A DNA stretch of 64,000 bases from the NCBI GenBank assembly GCA_958295745.1, contig OY282370.1, positions 2,144,548-2,208,547 on the forward strand, read 5' to 3'. Positions 38,647 through 47,834 of the stretch are shown here, in pieces. The position numbers and the translations under genes are program-made. The DNA comes from an uncultured Acidimicrobiia bacterium. GTDB lineage: Bacteria > Actinomycetota > Acidimicrobiia > Spongiisociales > Spongiisociaceae. A model generated the notes under the pieces. It was given only the letters and a program-made list of their open reading frames with translations, was not told the DNA's origin and did no database searches. Each line of letters begins with the position of its first letter. The stretch's first letter is position 1.

Positions 38647-39596
38647 ATACCTCTCTTCAATCACCTGCTGCAGCAAACGGACCAAGCCAACTTGCTGATT
38701 GGATAGAGCTCAAAGCACTCTTTAGTGATGATCGCAATGCTAGCCTGCAGGACCTCGTAGCAGAACTTCGCCGTGATGGATCGTTTGACGCAGTATTAGA
38801 AGAAGATAACATATATGAACTAACCGATTCCGGTGGTGAAACCACTGAACGTATTGCGAATGATGCCTTCTCAGAAATCGAGGATAGAAATACAGCTACC
38901 GGATCGGGATATCCCTTTTTCTTAAATGGGCAGTATATACAGCTCAAATCTTCAATAGAAGCCAATGATTCTACCTATATTTTTTTGCTACTATTGAGCT
39001 ACTTTGGTGCTGATGCTGGAAGATCGGCACAAGTACATCCGGAGCGAGACTTTGAAGACATCAGTTTTGAAGCGGCTAAAGGCTATTTCGGGCATAATTT
39101 GCATGATAAATCATATCTCTTTGCCTATCCTAGGAGAACGAAGGAAAAAGAATTTACCAAAGCGATAAATAAACTGACAAAGTTACTCTATGAAGGTGGG
39201 GGTGCTAGTAGAACTCCATCAGCTAAGCATAAGAAGGATGCTGGTCTAGACCTGGTTATTTGGCACGGATTTGTTGACCAAAGACCTGGCCAACTTATAG
39301 CCTTTGGCCAGTGCACAATAAGTAAAAACTGGAGACACAAAGTCCACGATCTACCGCAAACAATAGACTGGTGTAGCTTGTGGATGTTAAAAATCCCTGC
39401 TGTTCCTCCGGTTCGAATGTTTTTTATTCCTCACCGACCTGACAACGACGGTCAATGGCTGGAAGCTTCTAGATACGGCGGTATCATATTGGATCGTTGC
39501 AGAATAGCATACCATGCACCGATGATACCTGATCATGTGTCTGCCAGTTGTGCAAGATGGATAGACACCGTCCTAAATACATATGTACATGCGTAG
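38643..39596 (+). CDS. candidate PD-(D/E)xK-like nuclease paired with ParB-like protein
   Basis: No family is recognised with certainty. The 317-residue protein has a predicted alpha-helical N-terminal half and a segment KKDAGLDLVIWHGF (residues 197-210) followed by GQLIAFGQCTISKNWRHK (216-233). Asp in a first strand followed by Gln-x-x-x-x-Lys in a second resembles the D-(E/Q)xK site of restriction-type nucleases, though the spacing is not classical. The GTG start overlaps the ParB-like stop. Two DNA methylase genes follow, which supports a restriction or defence role. A+T content is clearly above the window average. Confidence 0.5.
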   Translation: MNTSLQSPAAANGPSQLADWIELKALFSDDRNASLQDLVAELRRDGSFDAVLEEDNIYELTDSGGETTERIANDAFSEIEDRNTATGSGYPFFLNGQYIQLKSSIEANDSTYIFLLLLSYFGADAGRSAQVHPERDFEDISFEAAKGYFGHNLHDKSYLFAYPRRTKEKEFTKAINKLTKLLYEGGGASRTPSAKHKKDAGLDLVIWHGFVDQRPGQLIAFGQCTISKNWRHKVHDLPQTIDWCSLWMLKIPAVPPVRMFFIPHRPDNDGQWLEASRYGGIILDRCRIAYHAPMIPDHVSASCARWIDTVLNTYVHA

Positions 39597-39645
39597 GTTG
39601 CCAAGAGCGGTGAGTCGTTATGACTATGGATAGTCGGTGTGATGC

Positions 39646-40530
39646 ATGAATCCATATAGCGATGAATCGCCGTTCCCGATTTCGTCGATTCCGGCCGCTA
39701 ACGTCGCATCGGTGCCGCAACGTAGCCCTTTACGGTATCCAGGCGGCAAGACCTGGCTGATACCGCATATCCGGAAATGGTTGCGTTCTATGGCGCGCCC
39801 ACCCAGGCTGTTGGTTGAGCCGTTCTGTGGCGGTGCCGTTGTGTCCTTGACCGCCGCGGCGGAGGGCTTGGCGGAGCGATGCCTGATGGCCGAGATAGAT
39901 AAGGATGTGGCTGCCTTCTGGCATGCGGCGCTACACCACGGGCCGGAGTTGCGCGGACAGATCGCCGCTTTCGATCCGTCCCGCGCCGCTGTCGACTTGC
40001 TTGAATCCGATCGCCGCGAAGACGATGTGGTAAGCACAGGGTTTCGGACTTTCGTGTTGAACCGGACCCGGCGCGGCGGGATCCTCGCTCCAGGTGCTTC
40101 GTTGATTCGGTCCGGGGAGAACGGCAAAGGTATCGCGTCCCGCTGGTATCCCGAGACCTTGATCGCCCGGCTAGAAGCGATTGAGGAAAATGCTCACAGG
40201 ATCACCTTCCGTGAAATAGATGGGATGCACTTGCTGGAGGCTAGCGTGGGCGACGAGGATACAGTCGTGTTTGCTGATCCGCCCTATACGGTGGGGTCAA
40301 AACAAGCCGGGTCGCGCCTCTATAGGTATTCGGAGATTGATCATGACCGACTTTTCAGGACTCTCTCCGATTCAAGCGTAGAATTTTTGATGACCTACCA
40401 CGCTTCGCCGGAGATCATTCAGCTCATCGGAGATCACGGCTTCTATGCGGTGACAGTAGCCATGAAGAACACCCACCATGCCCGGATCCCGGAACTGGTC
40501 ATAACCAACCGCCCGATATTTCATAACTAG
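39646..40530 (+). CDS. D12-class DNA adenine methylase (Dam-like)
   Basis: The 294-residue enzyme has SAM motif I preceded by RYPGGKTWLIPHI (residues 30-42), LVEPFCGGAVVSL (56-68) and the catalytic DPPYTVGSK (211-219), the arrangement of Dam and Type II alpha-class N6-adenine methylases. It would transfer a methyl group from SAM to adenine in a short target site. It lies 49 bases after the nuclease-like gene in the same orientation and converges on the nuclease-methylase gene. It may protect host DNA from that gene product or from the nuclease-like protein. Confidence 0.9.
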   Translation: MNPYSDESPFPISSIPAANVASVPQRSPLRYPGGKTWLIPHIRKWLRSMARPPRLLVEPFCGGAVVSLTAAAEGLAERCLMAEIDKDVAAFWHAALHHGPELRGQIAAFDPSRAAVDLLESDRREDDVVSTGFRTFVLNRTRRGGILAPGASLIRSGENGKGIASRWYPETLIARLEAIEENAHRITFREIDGMHLLEASVGDEDTVVFADPPYTVGSKQAGSRLYRYSEIDHDRLFRTLSDSSVEFLMTYHASPEIIQLIGDHGFYAVTVAMKNTHHARIPELVITNRPIFHN

Positions 40531-40567
40531 TAAGTTATCATTTGGTTTACCTTGTGATATCGTCTTT

Positions 40568-43500
40568 TTATGTTAGGTTCATGACCTGATCAACTAGACT
40601 TTCAACCCTCTGGGATTCCTGGTTCGTGCTGAGCCAATCTCGCAAGACCTGCCGAGCTACCTTTACTGATATGGATCCTCCGGATAAAGCTCTATTTTCA
40701 CTTTCTTCAGCCCACCTACTCTGGGCTTGCGAGTGGAGAATCCTGCCCAACGAAGCGAGTTCGGTATGTATAGAGTTCTCGCTATCGTATTCGGGAATGG
40801 GTAATCTCCATAGATGTTTATGTAGATCGCGCGCCCCGAAGGCTCCTCTGGCCATCAAGTCCTCTACATTCTGACGCAATACGCTGCTGTTGATAATGGC
40901 AGCTAGATAATAAGCTTCGTTTAGAGATTCACAATTTATCCAATACAGTTTGGTATCTATCAATATGTCCGGATCGCTCAGAACAGCTGCAGTTGGTTTA
41001 CCTGATGTTGTATATAGTAAACGTGTGCGCATGCTTTTTATTTGATTACTCAGTTTGTTCATGTAATTAAGTTGTTCTATTAGATCCAGAGTGTTGTTCT
41101 GCCCCTTGTGTTTGTTCCATAAATTACACATGGCTTTCCATCGAGCTCGCATTCTCGTTCCTAATGTTCTTGGTTCTACTCCACCTATATTGCCGAGGCC
41201 ATCAGAGAACTCGATTCCTCGCCAACGATTTTGCAAAGGTAGAACTACTTGACGCGGTGCCAGTATTAGGAAGGGGGCGATGGTCTCACCCAGGTGAATA
41301 GAGTAAATATGCTGTTCTTCTATCGGTCCTGAGAGAGGATACAAAGCACTAGAGCGTAGACTCTTCCAAGGATCCTTTTCATGTGGGCTGCGTCTCGGTG
41401 TCACGTTGCATATACCGCTGACAAGGGCTGCCGGTGCCTCTGATACTTCGACAGAAAATAGTAGCCTTGGTACGATGGTAGCACCCTGGAAAGCACGATC
41501 TCCGTAGGGAGACATGAACTCCCTCGATGAGTCCAGCAGATCTATGGTCTCGTGCCGGAAGGGGCCGCCTTGAGGCCCACGCCAGAGATGCCCCTGGTTG
41601 CCTAAGGGGTTGGCTCTATGAGTTCCGTCTGCCTTGATTGCGAATATCACACAGGAAGGAACCGGGAAAAAATCATTCGGCATAATCTTATCAAGATCCC
41701 AAGGCATAAAGTGATTCATATCTACTTCCACAACGCTCCACTCACCCTTTCTCCATTTTGCATACTGTCCTGCTTGGAGAGCGCTGTGAGGCAACACCAT
41801 TCCGATCTTGCCTCCTTGTTTCAAGTAGAGGTCGACACATCGAGTGTAGAACAGCCCTGCTATATCTTGATGAGGGGCGTACCTACCGCCTTGCCAGATC
41901 CTATATAAGTTTTTGCTCTGACTTTCCAATGTTTCACGCAAACTCGCATGGGTTCTTGAGTAGGTGATCCAGGGTGGATTCCCAACGATGGCATCCACCT
42001 TTCCTTCCTCTGTAGACAACCATACAGGACGAACCAAGTTACGGGTGTAGTATGCCCAGATGTGGTTGCGACCTTCGCTGTGAAGATGCTCCATCTCCTT
42101 TACCGTCGCTTCGAGGATGTCTCGATCCAGTCCTGGTGGGATGCCGGCGTCATCCAAAGCCACTGTACCGATTCCGCCTGTTCCGATGGTCTCGGCGATA
42201 CGCAACATGGTTTCGTCGAACCAGTCGCCTTGATCCACGAGGGAACGGGGAAATTGAAGGAGCCTGTGCCGCCCTCCGATTTGGGAAGGAACCGTGATGG
42301 TTACCTGCCTTTCCCCGAGCAGGTTCCCATTGTCGGTCCGTAACTGCAGTGAATCTCCAAGATAAACAGGGACTGTTATCTCACCTTCCTGTGCTGCCGC
42401 CTCAATGATGATTTCGCGAGCGGCGAGCACCCAGGTAGCGCGGGCGAGATGGACGGATACCGGGTGAACATCCACACCGATAATAGACTGTATAAGCCCA
42501 TCCAGAATGCGGTTGGGTTGCCAACCTTTTGTTTTCGCCGCAACAATATATTGGTGAATGGCAGCTCGTAGGAAGGTGCCTGACCCACATGCTGGGTCCA
42601 GAACGCGTTTACCAATTGGCTGGGGAACGACCTTCTTCACAATGGCTTCGGCAAGCCAGTCAGGAGTGTAGTATTCACCTAATCTTCGGCGGTCTTCGCT
42701 GGGCATAACCGACTGATACAGCACTCGAGCGATGTCATAATCAGCGTTGGTCCAATCGAAGCCCGAGACTCTTGTGGCAAGGTCAACTACCCAGTCTACG
42801 CCCTGTTCTACTTCAGCAGGCCAGATGAAAAAATCTGATTCGACCACCCCTCTTATTCCGGTATTAGCCACGAAGATATGTCCGCCTAAAAGCCTCTCCG
42901 GATTGGGTGCCGAGTTCTGACGAATATCGATCCCGAAGGCGCTTTGTACTGCAAGACCAACCACGGCAGATAGATATGTGTGTCTCAAGAAGAGCCGATC
43001 GAGATCGGTCTCTTCTTCTACCACCTCTCCTAGAGCGGTTGCGAGCAGATTACGCCAGAGATTCCTCTTGACTCTTATCGACGGATCCTCTTTGTGCTGT
43101 TCATACAACCTCTCTAGAGAGGCCATATCGCGTTCGAAGTAAGGTCCACCTCCTAGCCGATCCCGTACCTTATCTTCGCTTGGATCGCTTATCGCTTGCT
43201 CAAGAAGGCCTAGTTCATCACGTAGCCATTCGAATAGAGGAATACCGTCGTCCACGCCGTTCATCTCGAATCCGTAGGGTGGCCGGGTAATGATTTCTGG
43301 CCTTCCATGAACTCGAAGAAGCCAATACCTTCCGTCGGTCAATATCCCCAGCCTTCGAGGGTTCCCGGCTACGATAGAGTTTTGCATGTAACCGTCGAGC
43401 TGTTGCACGTTTTCCGGGTCGGGAGTGAATCCAGGTCTGGTGCCGATTCGCCGTTTGGTCTCGATGATCAGATTGGTGCTTTGGAGATCGATCCGGTTCC

Positions 43501-43672
43501 GCTCCCGGTGCAGGTCTGCTTCGGTAGCGATGCCCGTGAACACGAGAAAGTTGCCGACGGCGGCCCGAATATCCGCCTCCGGTGCGTTCTGTCGATGGCG
43601 ATCGATCATCAACCTGACGGTGTCCAAGAAAGCGGACTCCTCAGGATCGAAGTGATTCTGTCGATCGGTCAT
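40568..43672 (-). CDS. Type IIG/Eco57I-like restriction endonuclease-methyltransferase fusion
   Basis: The 1034-residue protein has an N-terminal nuclease-like motif (Asp62 in RIDLQS, then Glu71-x-Lys73 in LIIETKRR), a helical spacer, an N6-adenine methylase core with motif I DPACGSGTFL (359-368) and catalytic NPPW (565-568), and a C-terminal region that probably recognises DNA (RLLYTTSGKPTAAVLSDPDI, GARDLHKHLWRLPIP). Cleavage, methylation and recognition in one chain is the Type IIG layout. It is convergent with the Dam-like gene, only 37 bases apart. It is A+T-rich compared with both flanks, pointing to transfer. It looks intact. Confidence 0.88.
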   Translation of the reverse strand: MTDRQNHFDPEESAFLDTVRLMIDRHRQNAPEADIRAAVGNFLVFTGIATEADLHRERNRIDLQSTNLIIETKRRIGTRPGFTPDPENVQQLDGYMQNSIVAGNPRRLGILTDGRYWLLRVHGRPEIITRPPYGFEMNGVDDGIPLFEWLRDELGLLEQAISDPSEDKVRDRLGGGPYFERDMASLERLYEQHKEDPSIRVKRNLWRNLLATALGEVVEEETDLDRLFLRHTYLSAVVGLAVQSAFGIDIRQNSAPNPERLLGGHIFVANTGIRGVVESDFFIWPAEVEQGVDWVVDLATRVSGFDWTNADYDIARVLYQSVMPSEDRRRLGEYYTPDWLAEAIVKKVVPQPIGKRVLDPACGSGTFLRAAIHQYIVAAKTKGWQPNRILDGLIQSIIGVDVHPVSVHLARATWVLAAREIIIEAAAQEGEITVPVYLGDSLQLRTDNGNLLGERQVTITVPSQIGGRHRLLQFPRSLVDQGDWFDETMLRIAETIGTGGIGTVALDDAGIPPGLDRDILEATVKEMEHLHSEGRNHIWAYYTRNLVRPVWLSTEEGKVDAIVGNPPWITYSRTHASLRETLESQSKNLYRIWQGGRYAPHQDIAGLFYTRCVDLYLKQGGKIGMVLPHSALQAGQYAKWRKGEWSVVEVDMNHFMPWDLDKIMPNDFFPVPSCVIFAIKADGTHRANPLGNQGHLWRGPQGGPFRHETIDLLDSSREFMSPYGDRAFQGATIVPRLLFSVEVSEAPAALVSGICNVTPRRSPHEKDPWKSLRSSALYPLSGPIEEQHIYSIHLGETIAPFLILAPRQVVLPLQNRWRGIEFSDGLGNIGGVEPRTLGTRMRARWKAMCNLWNKHKGQNNTLDLIEQLNYMNKLSNQIKSMRTRLLYTTSGKPTAAVLSDPDILIDTKLYWINCESLNEAYYLAAIINSSVLRQNVEDLMARGAFGARDLHKHLWRLPIPEYDSENSIHTELASLGRILHSQAQSRWAEESENRALSGGSISVKVARQVLRDWLSTNQESQRVESLVDQVMNLT

Positions 43673-43758
43673 GTCTCCGGTCTCCGGTCGGATTCAGCGT
43701 CATCGTACCCCAGGGGGTGTGACATGTCTCCGAAAGTTCGGCGCCGTTCCGGAGATGG

Positions 43759-44040
43759 TCAGGGCGGGAGAACCGCCGGCGACCGGGCCACTACCCCCGT
43801 CACTCCTTTGACTCGCCGCAGGAGCAGGGCTTCTATTCCGGCGGTCAGGGTTACTACCGACAGAGGGCAGGTTCCGCAGGCGCCCAGTAGTTCTACGGCC
43901 ACCACTCCGTCTTCGTCTACTTCCAGAAAAACCAGATCCCCGCCGTCGGCTTGCAGGGCGGGGCGCAGGAAGGCGATCGCCTCCTGCAGGGCGTCGAGAT
44001 CGACCGGCGTCCGGTCGGCGGTGGAGACATCCGCGGGCAT
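43759..44040 (-). CDS. NifU-like C-terminal domain protein (Fe-S carrier)
   Basis: The 93-residue protein is a lone NifU C-terminal domain: LRPALQADGGDLVFLEV and GACGTCPLSVVTLTAGIE, the CxxC being the cluster-binding pair. It would carry or hand over Fe-S clusters built by the SUF machinery at the other end of the window. ATG 44040 overlaps the upstream stop as TGATG, so it is co-translated with a metabolic gene rather than with suf genes, which is unexpected. An ATG six codons upstream exists but overlaps more. Confidence 0.9.
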   Translation of the reverse strand: MPADVSTADRTPVDLDALQEAIAFLRPALQADGGDLVFLEVDEDGVVAVELLGACGTCPLSVVTLTAGIEALLLRRVKGVTGVVARSPAVLPP

Positions 44041-45119
44041 CAGAAGACCTCTATCCATCGTCCGGCGCCGGCGGAGATCGCCAGGTCGTAGACCAAGGAG
44101 GCCACCGCCGCGTCCAGGGCGGGCATGCCCATGTGGGTCATTATGGTTCGCTCCCGGTCGTCCTCACGGCCCGGTTTGCGGCCCGATACGATCTCGGTGG
44201 CTATGTCGGCGTGTATGTCCGCCCGGGACAGGGCCTTCGGCTCGAGGCACCCGAGCCGGCCCACTTCGTCCCCTTCGATCCAGGCCAGGTCCCGCCCGTA
44301 CCATCCCACCACCCACTTGTCGAACCCGGCGGCGCATCCCGGATCGACATCGCAGAACCCGTTGGCGGCGCAGACATGGGCGCCCTCCGGCACCCAGGCC
44401 TCCATAAGCACAGGTTGCCTGGCGGTGGTTACCACGCAGATGATGTCGGCATCGCCCACCGCCGTCTCCACGTCCGGGGCCGCCGAGATCGGAACCCCGA
44501 TCCTGGATTCCATCTCCTCGGCGAAACGGGCCAGTCCTGCGGGGTCGATGTCGAAGGCGGACACCTCGGCGATATCGAACAGCTCGTTGAGGGCCAGCAG
44601 GTGGGTTCGGCCTTCGTTGCCGCATCCGACGACCGCCACGCGGGAGGATTCCGGGCGGGCCAGGAACTTGGCGCCCACCGCCGAATGGCCGCCGGTGCGC
44701 ATGTTGGTGACCGACGTGCCGTCCACCAGCGCCAGCGGCATCCCGGTCTCTATGTCGGTCACCAGATCGAGGGCCGAGATGGCCGGGAGGCCCCGGAGGG
44801 GATTGTTCCGAAAGCTGCTCAGCCACTTCACGGCCGCCCGTCCGATAGGGCGGACCATGGCCGGAAACGACTGCACGACGCCGTGTCCGTAAGGAGGTTC
44901 CGGCCCCGAGCGGTCCGTCACGTAGAGGTTGGCCGGATTCTCCTGCTCCACGAGACCCTCGCCCACCCAGCGGAAGGTATCCAGGCAACGCTCCAGGCAG
45001 GCCGCCGGAGTGAGCAGGGCTTCCACCTCATCGCGGGACACCACCAGGATCTCGCCGGGGCGTGAGGGCGCTTCGGTTGCCGAGGACGGCGGCGATCCGG
45101 AGGACGCTTCCACGGTCAC
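44040..45119 (-). CDS. ornithine cyclodeaminase/mu-crystallin family protein
   Basis: The 359-residue product matches the OCD family: AAVKWLSSFRNNPLRGLP, ALVDGTSVTNMRTGGHSAVG, and the NAD-binding GxGxxG in VAVVGCGNEGRTHLLAL, followed by DADIICVVTTARQPVLMEAWV. Members act as cyclodeaminases, imine reductases or amino-acid dehydrogenases. The GTG start at 45119 overlaps the DHDPS-family stop (GTGA); the long open frame above it is a shadow of that gene. Coupling to a DHDPS-like lyase suggests a pathway through a cyclic imine or keto acid. Confidence 0.88.
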   Translation of the reverse strand: MTVEASSGSPPSSATEAPSRPGEILVVSRDEVEALLTPAACLERCLDTFRWVGEGLVEQENPANLYVTDRSGPEPPYGHGVVQSFPAMVRPIGRAAVKWLSSFRNNPLRGLPAISALDLVTDIETGMPLALVDGTSVTNMRTGGHSAVGAKFLARPESSRVAVVGCGNEGRTHLLALNELFDIAEVSAFDIDPAGLARFAEEMESRIGVPISAAPDVETAVGDADIICVVTTARQPVLMEAWVPEGAHVCAANGFCDVDPGCAAGFDKWVVGWYGRDLAWIEGDEVGRLGCLEPKALSRADIHADIATEIVSGRKPGREDDRERTIMTHMGMPALDAAVASLVYDLAISAGAGRWIEVF

Positions 45120-46060
45120 AGTTCGGATTCCAACGCCCGGAGGGGTTCGGCGGCGTCCTCCAGCTCGGCCCGGGCGGCTTCGGGCAAGGCGCCGTAGGGC
45201 TTGCGGGGCGCCCCCGGCCGCGCCCCCCCCAGGGCGGCGACGGCGTTGAGGTAGCCGTGCTCGTAGTTGAGCATGCGGGGCATGTGGGCTTGCCGGATAG
45301 AGGCGGACATCCGCTGCAGGGCGGTGAAAGCTTCCCTCACCCATGGGTCGTTGTGGTTTCCCTTTCGGCACTCTTCGACGAACCGGGTTCCGGTCTTGAG
45401 GCCCGCCCAGCTGAAGATGCCGGTCGCCCCGGCCGCTCCCAGCGTCGAGGCGTGGAAGAAGGCCGGGTCGTTGCCGCTGAACACGTTCACCCGATCGCCG
45501 ATGGACAGCAGCACCTCGTCGAAGTGCGCCAAGGCGAAGTTGGATTCCTTGACGGCTTTGATGTTCGGGATGTCGAGGAGCCGGTCCCACATGCGGGCGG
45601 TGATCTCCAGGCCGTTGAGAGGCGAGTAGTTGTAGAGCATCAGGGCCATCCGGCCGTCGAGCGACTCGGCCGCTTCGGTGAAAAAGCGCAGAGCCCACTC
45701 CGGTGTCAGGGGCAGGGCGTAGGGGGCGGCCAGCATCGACCCGTCGGCCCCGGCCTGCTCGGCGTAGCGCGCCCTGCGGACCGATTCCCGCTGGTAGGAG
45801 GAGGTGCTGCCCACCACCACCGCTATACCGGCGCGGTGGCTGGCATCCACCGCGGTGTCGCACACCGCGTCGAACTCCCGCTCGGAGACGCTGGACATCT
45901 GGCCCATCGAACCGAAGACGATGCAGCCGGGGGCGCCCCCGGCCGCCACCAGCCCGATGCTGTGCCGCACTCCTTCGAGATCGATCTCCTGGTCGTCGTG
46001 GAGGCTCAGAGGGATCAGCGGGAACAGACCCTCCAGAGGCTTGCGGACGAAATCGGGCAT
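45116..46060 (-). CDS. dihydrodipicolinate synthase/N-acetylneuraminate lyase family protein
   Basis: The 314-residue aldolase-type barrel has the Schiff-base lysine in NIKAVKESNFALAHF, the YNYSPLNG tyrosine motif and GCIVFGSMGQMSSVSERE, a variant of the substrate-binding GTTGE loop. Family members condense or cleave keto acids such as pyruvate. The variant loop and a catabolic setting argue against lysine biosynthesis DapA. It is coupled upstream (TGATG overlap at 46060) and downstream (GTGA). Confidence 0.88.
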   Translation of the reverse strand: MPDFVRKPLEGLFPLIPLSLHDDQEIDLEGVRHSIGLVAAGGAPGCIVFGSMGQMSSVSEREFDAVCDTAVDASHRAGIAVVVGSTSSYQRESVRRARYAEQAGADGSMLAAPYALPLTPEWALRFFTEAAESLDGRMALMLYNYSPLNGLEITARMWDRLLDIPNIKAVKESNFALAHFDEVLLSIGDRVNVFSGNDPAFFHASTLGAAGATGIFSWAGLKTGTRFVEECRKGNHNDPWVREAFTALQRMSASIRQAHMPRMLNYEHGYLNAVAALGGARPGAPRKPYGALPEAARAELEDAAEPLRALESEL

Positions 46061-47172
46061 CAGGCGCTCCCTCTCGTGACTAGATCCGTGTACAGGCCCC
46101 GGAGCTCACGGCAACGGTGGGGCAGCTCTTCGAAGGTCACGGCATCGCACCGATAGCCGAGGCTCTCCATGACTCCGCGGATTTCGGGAGTGTATACCAC
46201 GGCGCCGTCGGATTCGATGCGGTCGATGCCGTCGAGGCGGGCCGCCGCCTCGTTCAGGGACACAGCCTCCTCGACGGTGAGGCCGGGGGGTAGATCCAGG
46301 TCGATCCGATCCCTGGAGATGAAGGCGGGGTAGCCGCCCGGTTTCCCCATCGGGCCCGTTACGTGGGTCCGCAGGGGCTCCGCGCGCAGGAGGGCGGCCG
46401 CGTTCTTGACCGCCGAGGCCGCGAACAGCGCGAAGGAATCGGTCCGGCTCCAGGTGATCGGTTCGGGCCACGAGGAGAGGATCATGGCGAGGTCGTGGTC
46501 CGCCGTGACGTCGACACCCTCCACCTCGAGCCGGAAGCGGTGGGGCGCGGCGTCCGCCCCGAAGGCCATCAGGGCGTGTGAGCCGACCAGCCACACCCCG
46601 ATGTCGTCGGCGGGGCGCCCGGAGGCGGCCATCGCGTATCGGAGCACGGCGGTGGCGCACACTTCCACGTTGCCGATCCCGGCCGCAGGTCCGTGCCCGA
46701 AATGTTTCCAGAGGGCCTCGTTCACCACGTCGGGGAAGGCCGCGTTCACTATGCGGGTCTTGACGCCGGCCCGTTCGACGGCCCGTACCAGGAGGGCGGC
46801 GGGCAGCAGGTGCCAGGGGAGCCAGAGGCTGAAGGTCGCCGCCCTGATCTCGGCCCGCAGCCCCTCGTCGATCGGGGCATTCATGAACACGCGGGGCGAC
46901 TGCACCGTTGCCGAGTGGAGGATCACGTCGGGCTCGACCTCGGCCAGCAGGCGGGCGGCGGCGTCCTCATCGGCCAGGTCCAACCTGTGGTGTTCGAACT
47001 GCTTGGTATGCCCCTGGAAGGTCGAACCGAGCATGGCCAGGTTGGTTAGCGAGGCGCCCGTCCACGGGCTGCGCTTGACGGTGACGATGCGGTCCACTTC
47101 CGGGGTGCGGGCCAGGAACTCCAAGGCCCAGCCGCCGAGGTCGCCGACCCCCGTCAGCAGCACCGTGCTCAC
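46060..47172 (-). CDS. Rossmann-fold protein of unknown function (saccharopine-dehydrogenase/epimerase-like N-terminus)
   Basis: The 370-residue protein begins MSTVLLTGVGDLGGWALEFLAR, a dinucleotide-binding fingerprint, followed by DVILHSATVQSPRVFMNAP typical of extended NAD-binding folds. The second half (GVWLVGSHALMAFG, FALFAASAVKNAAALLRAEP) resembles a catalytic domain of the NAD(P)-dependent dehydrogenases, but I cannot name a family. It overlaps the DHDPS-family gene and is preceded nine bases upstream by the NTF2-like gene. It probably carries out a redox step on the same substrate series. Confidence 0.65.
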   Translation of the reverse strand: MSTVLLTGVGDLGGWALEFLARTPEVDRIVTVKRSPWTGASLTNLAMLGSTFQGHTKQFEHHRLDLADEDAAARLLAEVEPDVILHSATVQSPRVFMNAPIDEGLRAEIRAATFSLWLPWHLLPAALLVRAVERAGVKTRIVNAAFPDVVNEALWKHFGHGPAAGIGNVEVCATAVLRYAMAASGRPADDIGVWLVGSHALMAFGADAAPHRFRLEVEGVDVTADHDLAMILSSWPEPITWSRTDSFALFAASAVKNAAALLRAEPLRTHVTGPMGKPGGYPAFISRDRIDLDLPPGLTVEEAVSLNEAAARLDGIDRIESDGAVVYTPEIRGVMESLGYRCDAVTFEELPHRCRELRGLYTDLVTRGSA

Positions 47173-47181
47173 AGCGGACGC

Positions 47182-47634
47182 TCAGGGCCGCCGTTCCACC
47201 GGATGCATGTCCGCCCGGTGAAAGTCCTGCAGCCCCATCACCTTCAGCACCAGCTCGGCGATCCTCCAACCTTCCTCGGTGCGGCGGAACCGGTAGGCGT
47301 ACTGCCCCCACATATGCCCGTCGGGGGCGCCGGAGTGATAGGCGTGCCAGGCGTATACGTAGGAGGTTCCCGCCGCGGCGTCATCGCCGTCGGCGTGGAG
47401 CCGCACGTTGGATATGTTATGGGAGGTGGCGGAGAACAGTGTCCGCAGGCCGGGCTCGATAGCCGGAACTATCGCCTCCCGACCGACGATGGTGGTGAAG
47501 TTGGGCCCGTAGTCGATGACCGCATCGGTCGTGAACAGCGCCGCCAGGTCTTCGGGTTCGTTCCGGTCGAAATGCCAGGCGTAGGCATAGATGAGGTCGG
47601 CTATGGCAACTCGGTCTTCGGCGCCGATGGTCAT
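47182..47634 (-). CDS. nuclear transport factor 2 (SnoaL)-like protein
   Basis: The 150-residue protein fits the SnoaL-like cone fold: an N-terminal helix (EDRVAIADLIYAYAWHFDRN), LFTTDAVIDYGP, IVGREAIVPAIEP and AYRFRRTEEGWRIAELVLKV. Members are hydrolases, isomerases or dehydratases with a buried His/Asp pocket; the histidine in YAWHFDRN fits. ATG 47634 follows GGCGAGAAG; the frame above it is not coding. It heads the minus-strand operon that continues to the NifU-like gene and is divergent from the VOC gene. Confidence 0.85.
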   Translation of the reverse strand: MTIGAEDRVAIADLIYAYAWHFDRNEPEDLAALFTTDAVIDYGPNFTTIVGREAIVPAIEPGLRTLFSATSHNISNVRLHADGDDAAAGTSYVYAWHAYHSGAPDGHMWGQYAYRFRRTEEGWRIAELVLKVMGLQDFHRADMHPVERRP

Positions 47635-47834
47635 GGTCTTCTCGCCTTTCGACGGGTGGTCGAAAACCCTACCAGGAAGGGTGTGATGGCCGTCTTTCTT
47701 GGTTTGCGTTTTGGCGGCGGCGAAGGGATGTTGTTTGTGAACATCGGAGGTGACCTTGGAACCGCCCATCTAGAGTACGGCGTCCGGCAGGTCGTCTGAA
47801 CGAAGGCCCGGAGGGGCAGCAAGGAGGGTGAACA

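Noticed and set aside
37388-43758. Prophage or integrative element
   Set aside because: Despite the composition shift there is no integrase, terminase, structural gene, tRNA border or visible direct repeat.
45120-45863. N-terminal extension of the ornithine-cyclodeaminase frame
   Set aside because: It lies wholly inside the DHDPS-family gene in another frame and is low-complexity; GTG 45119 gives the proper start.
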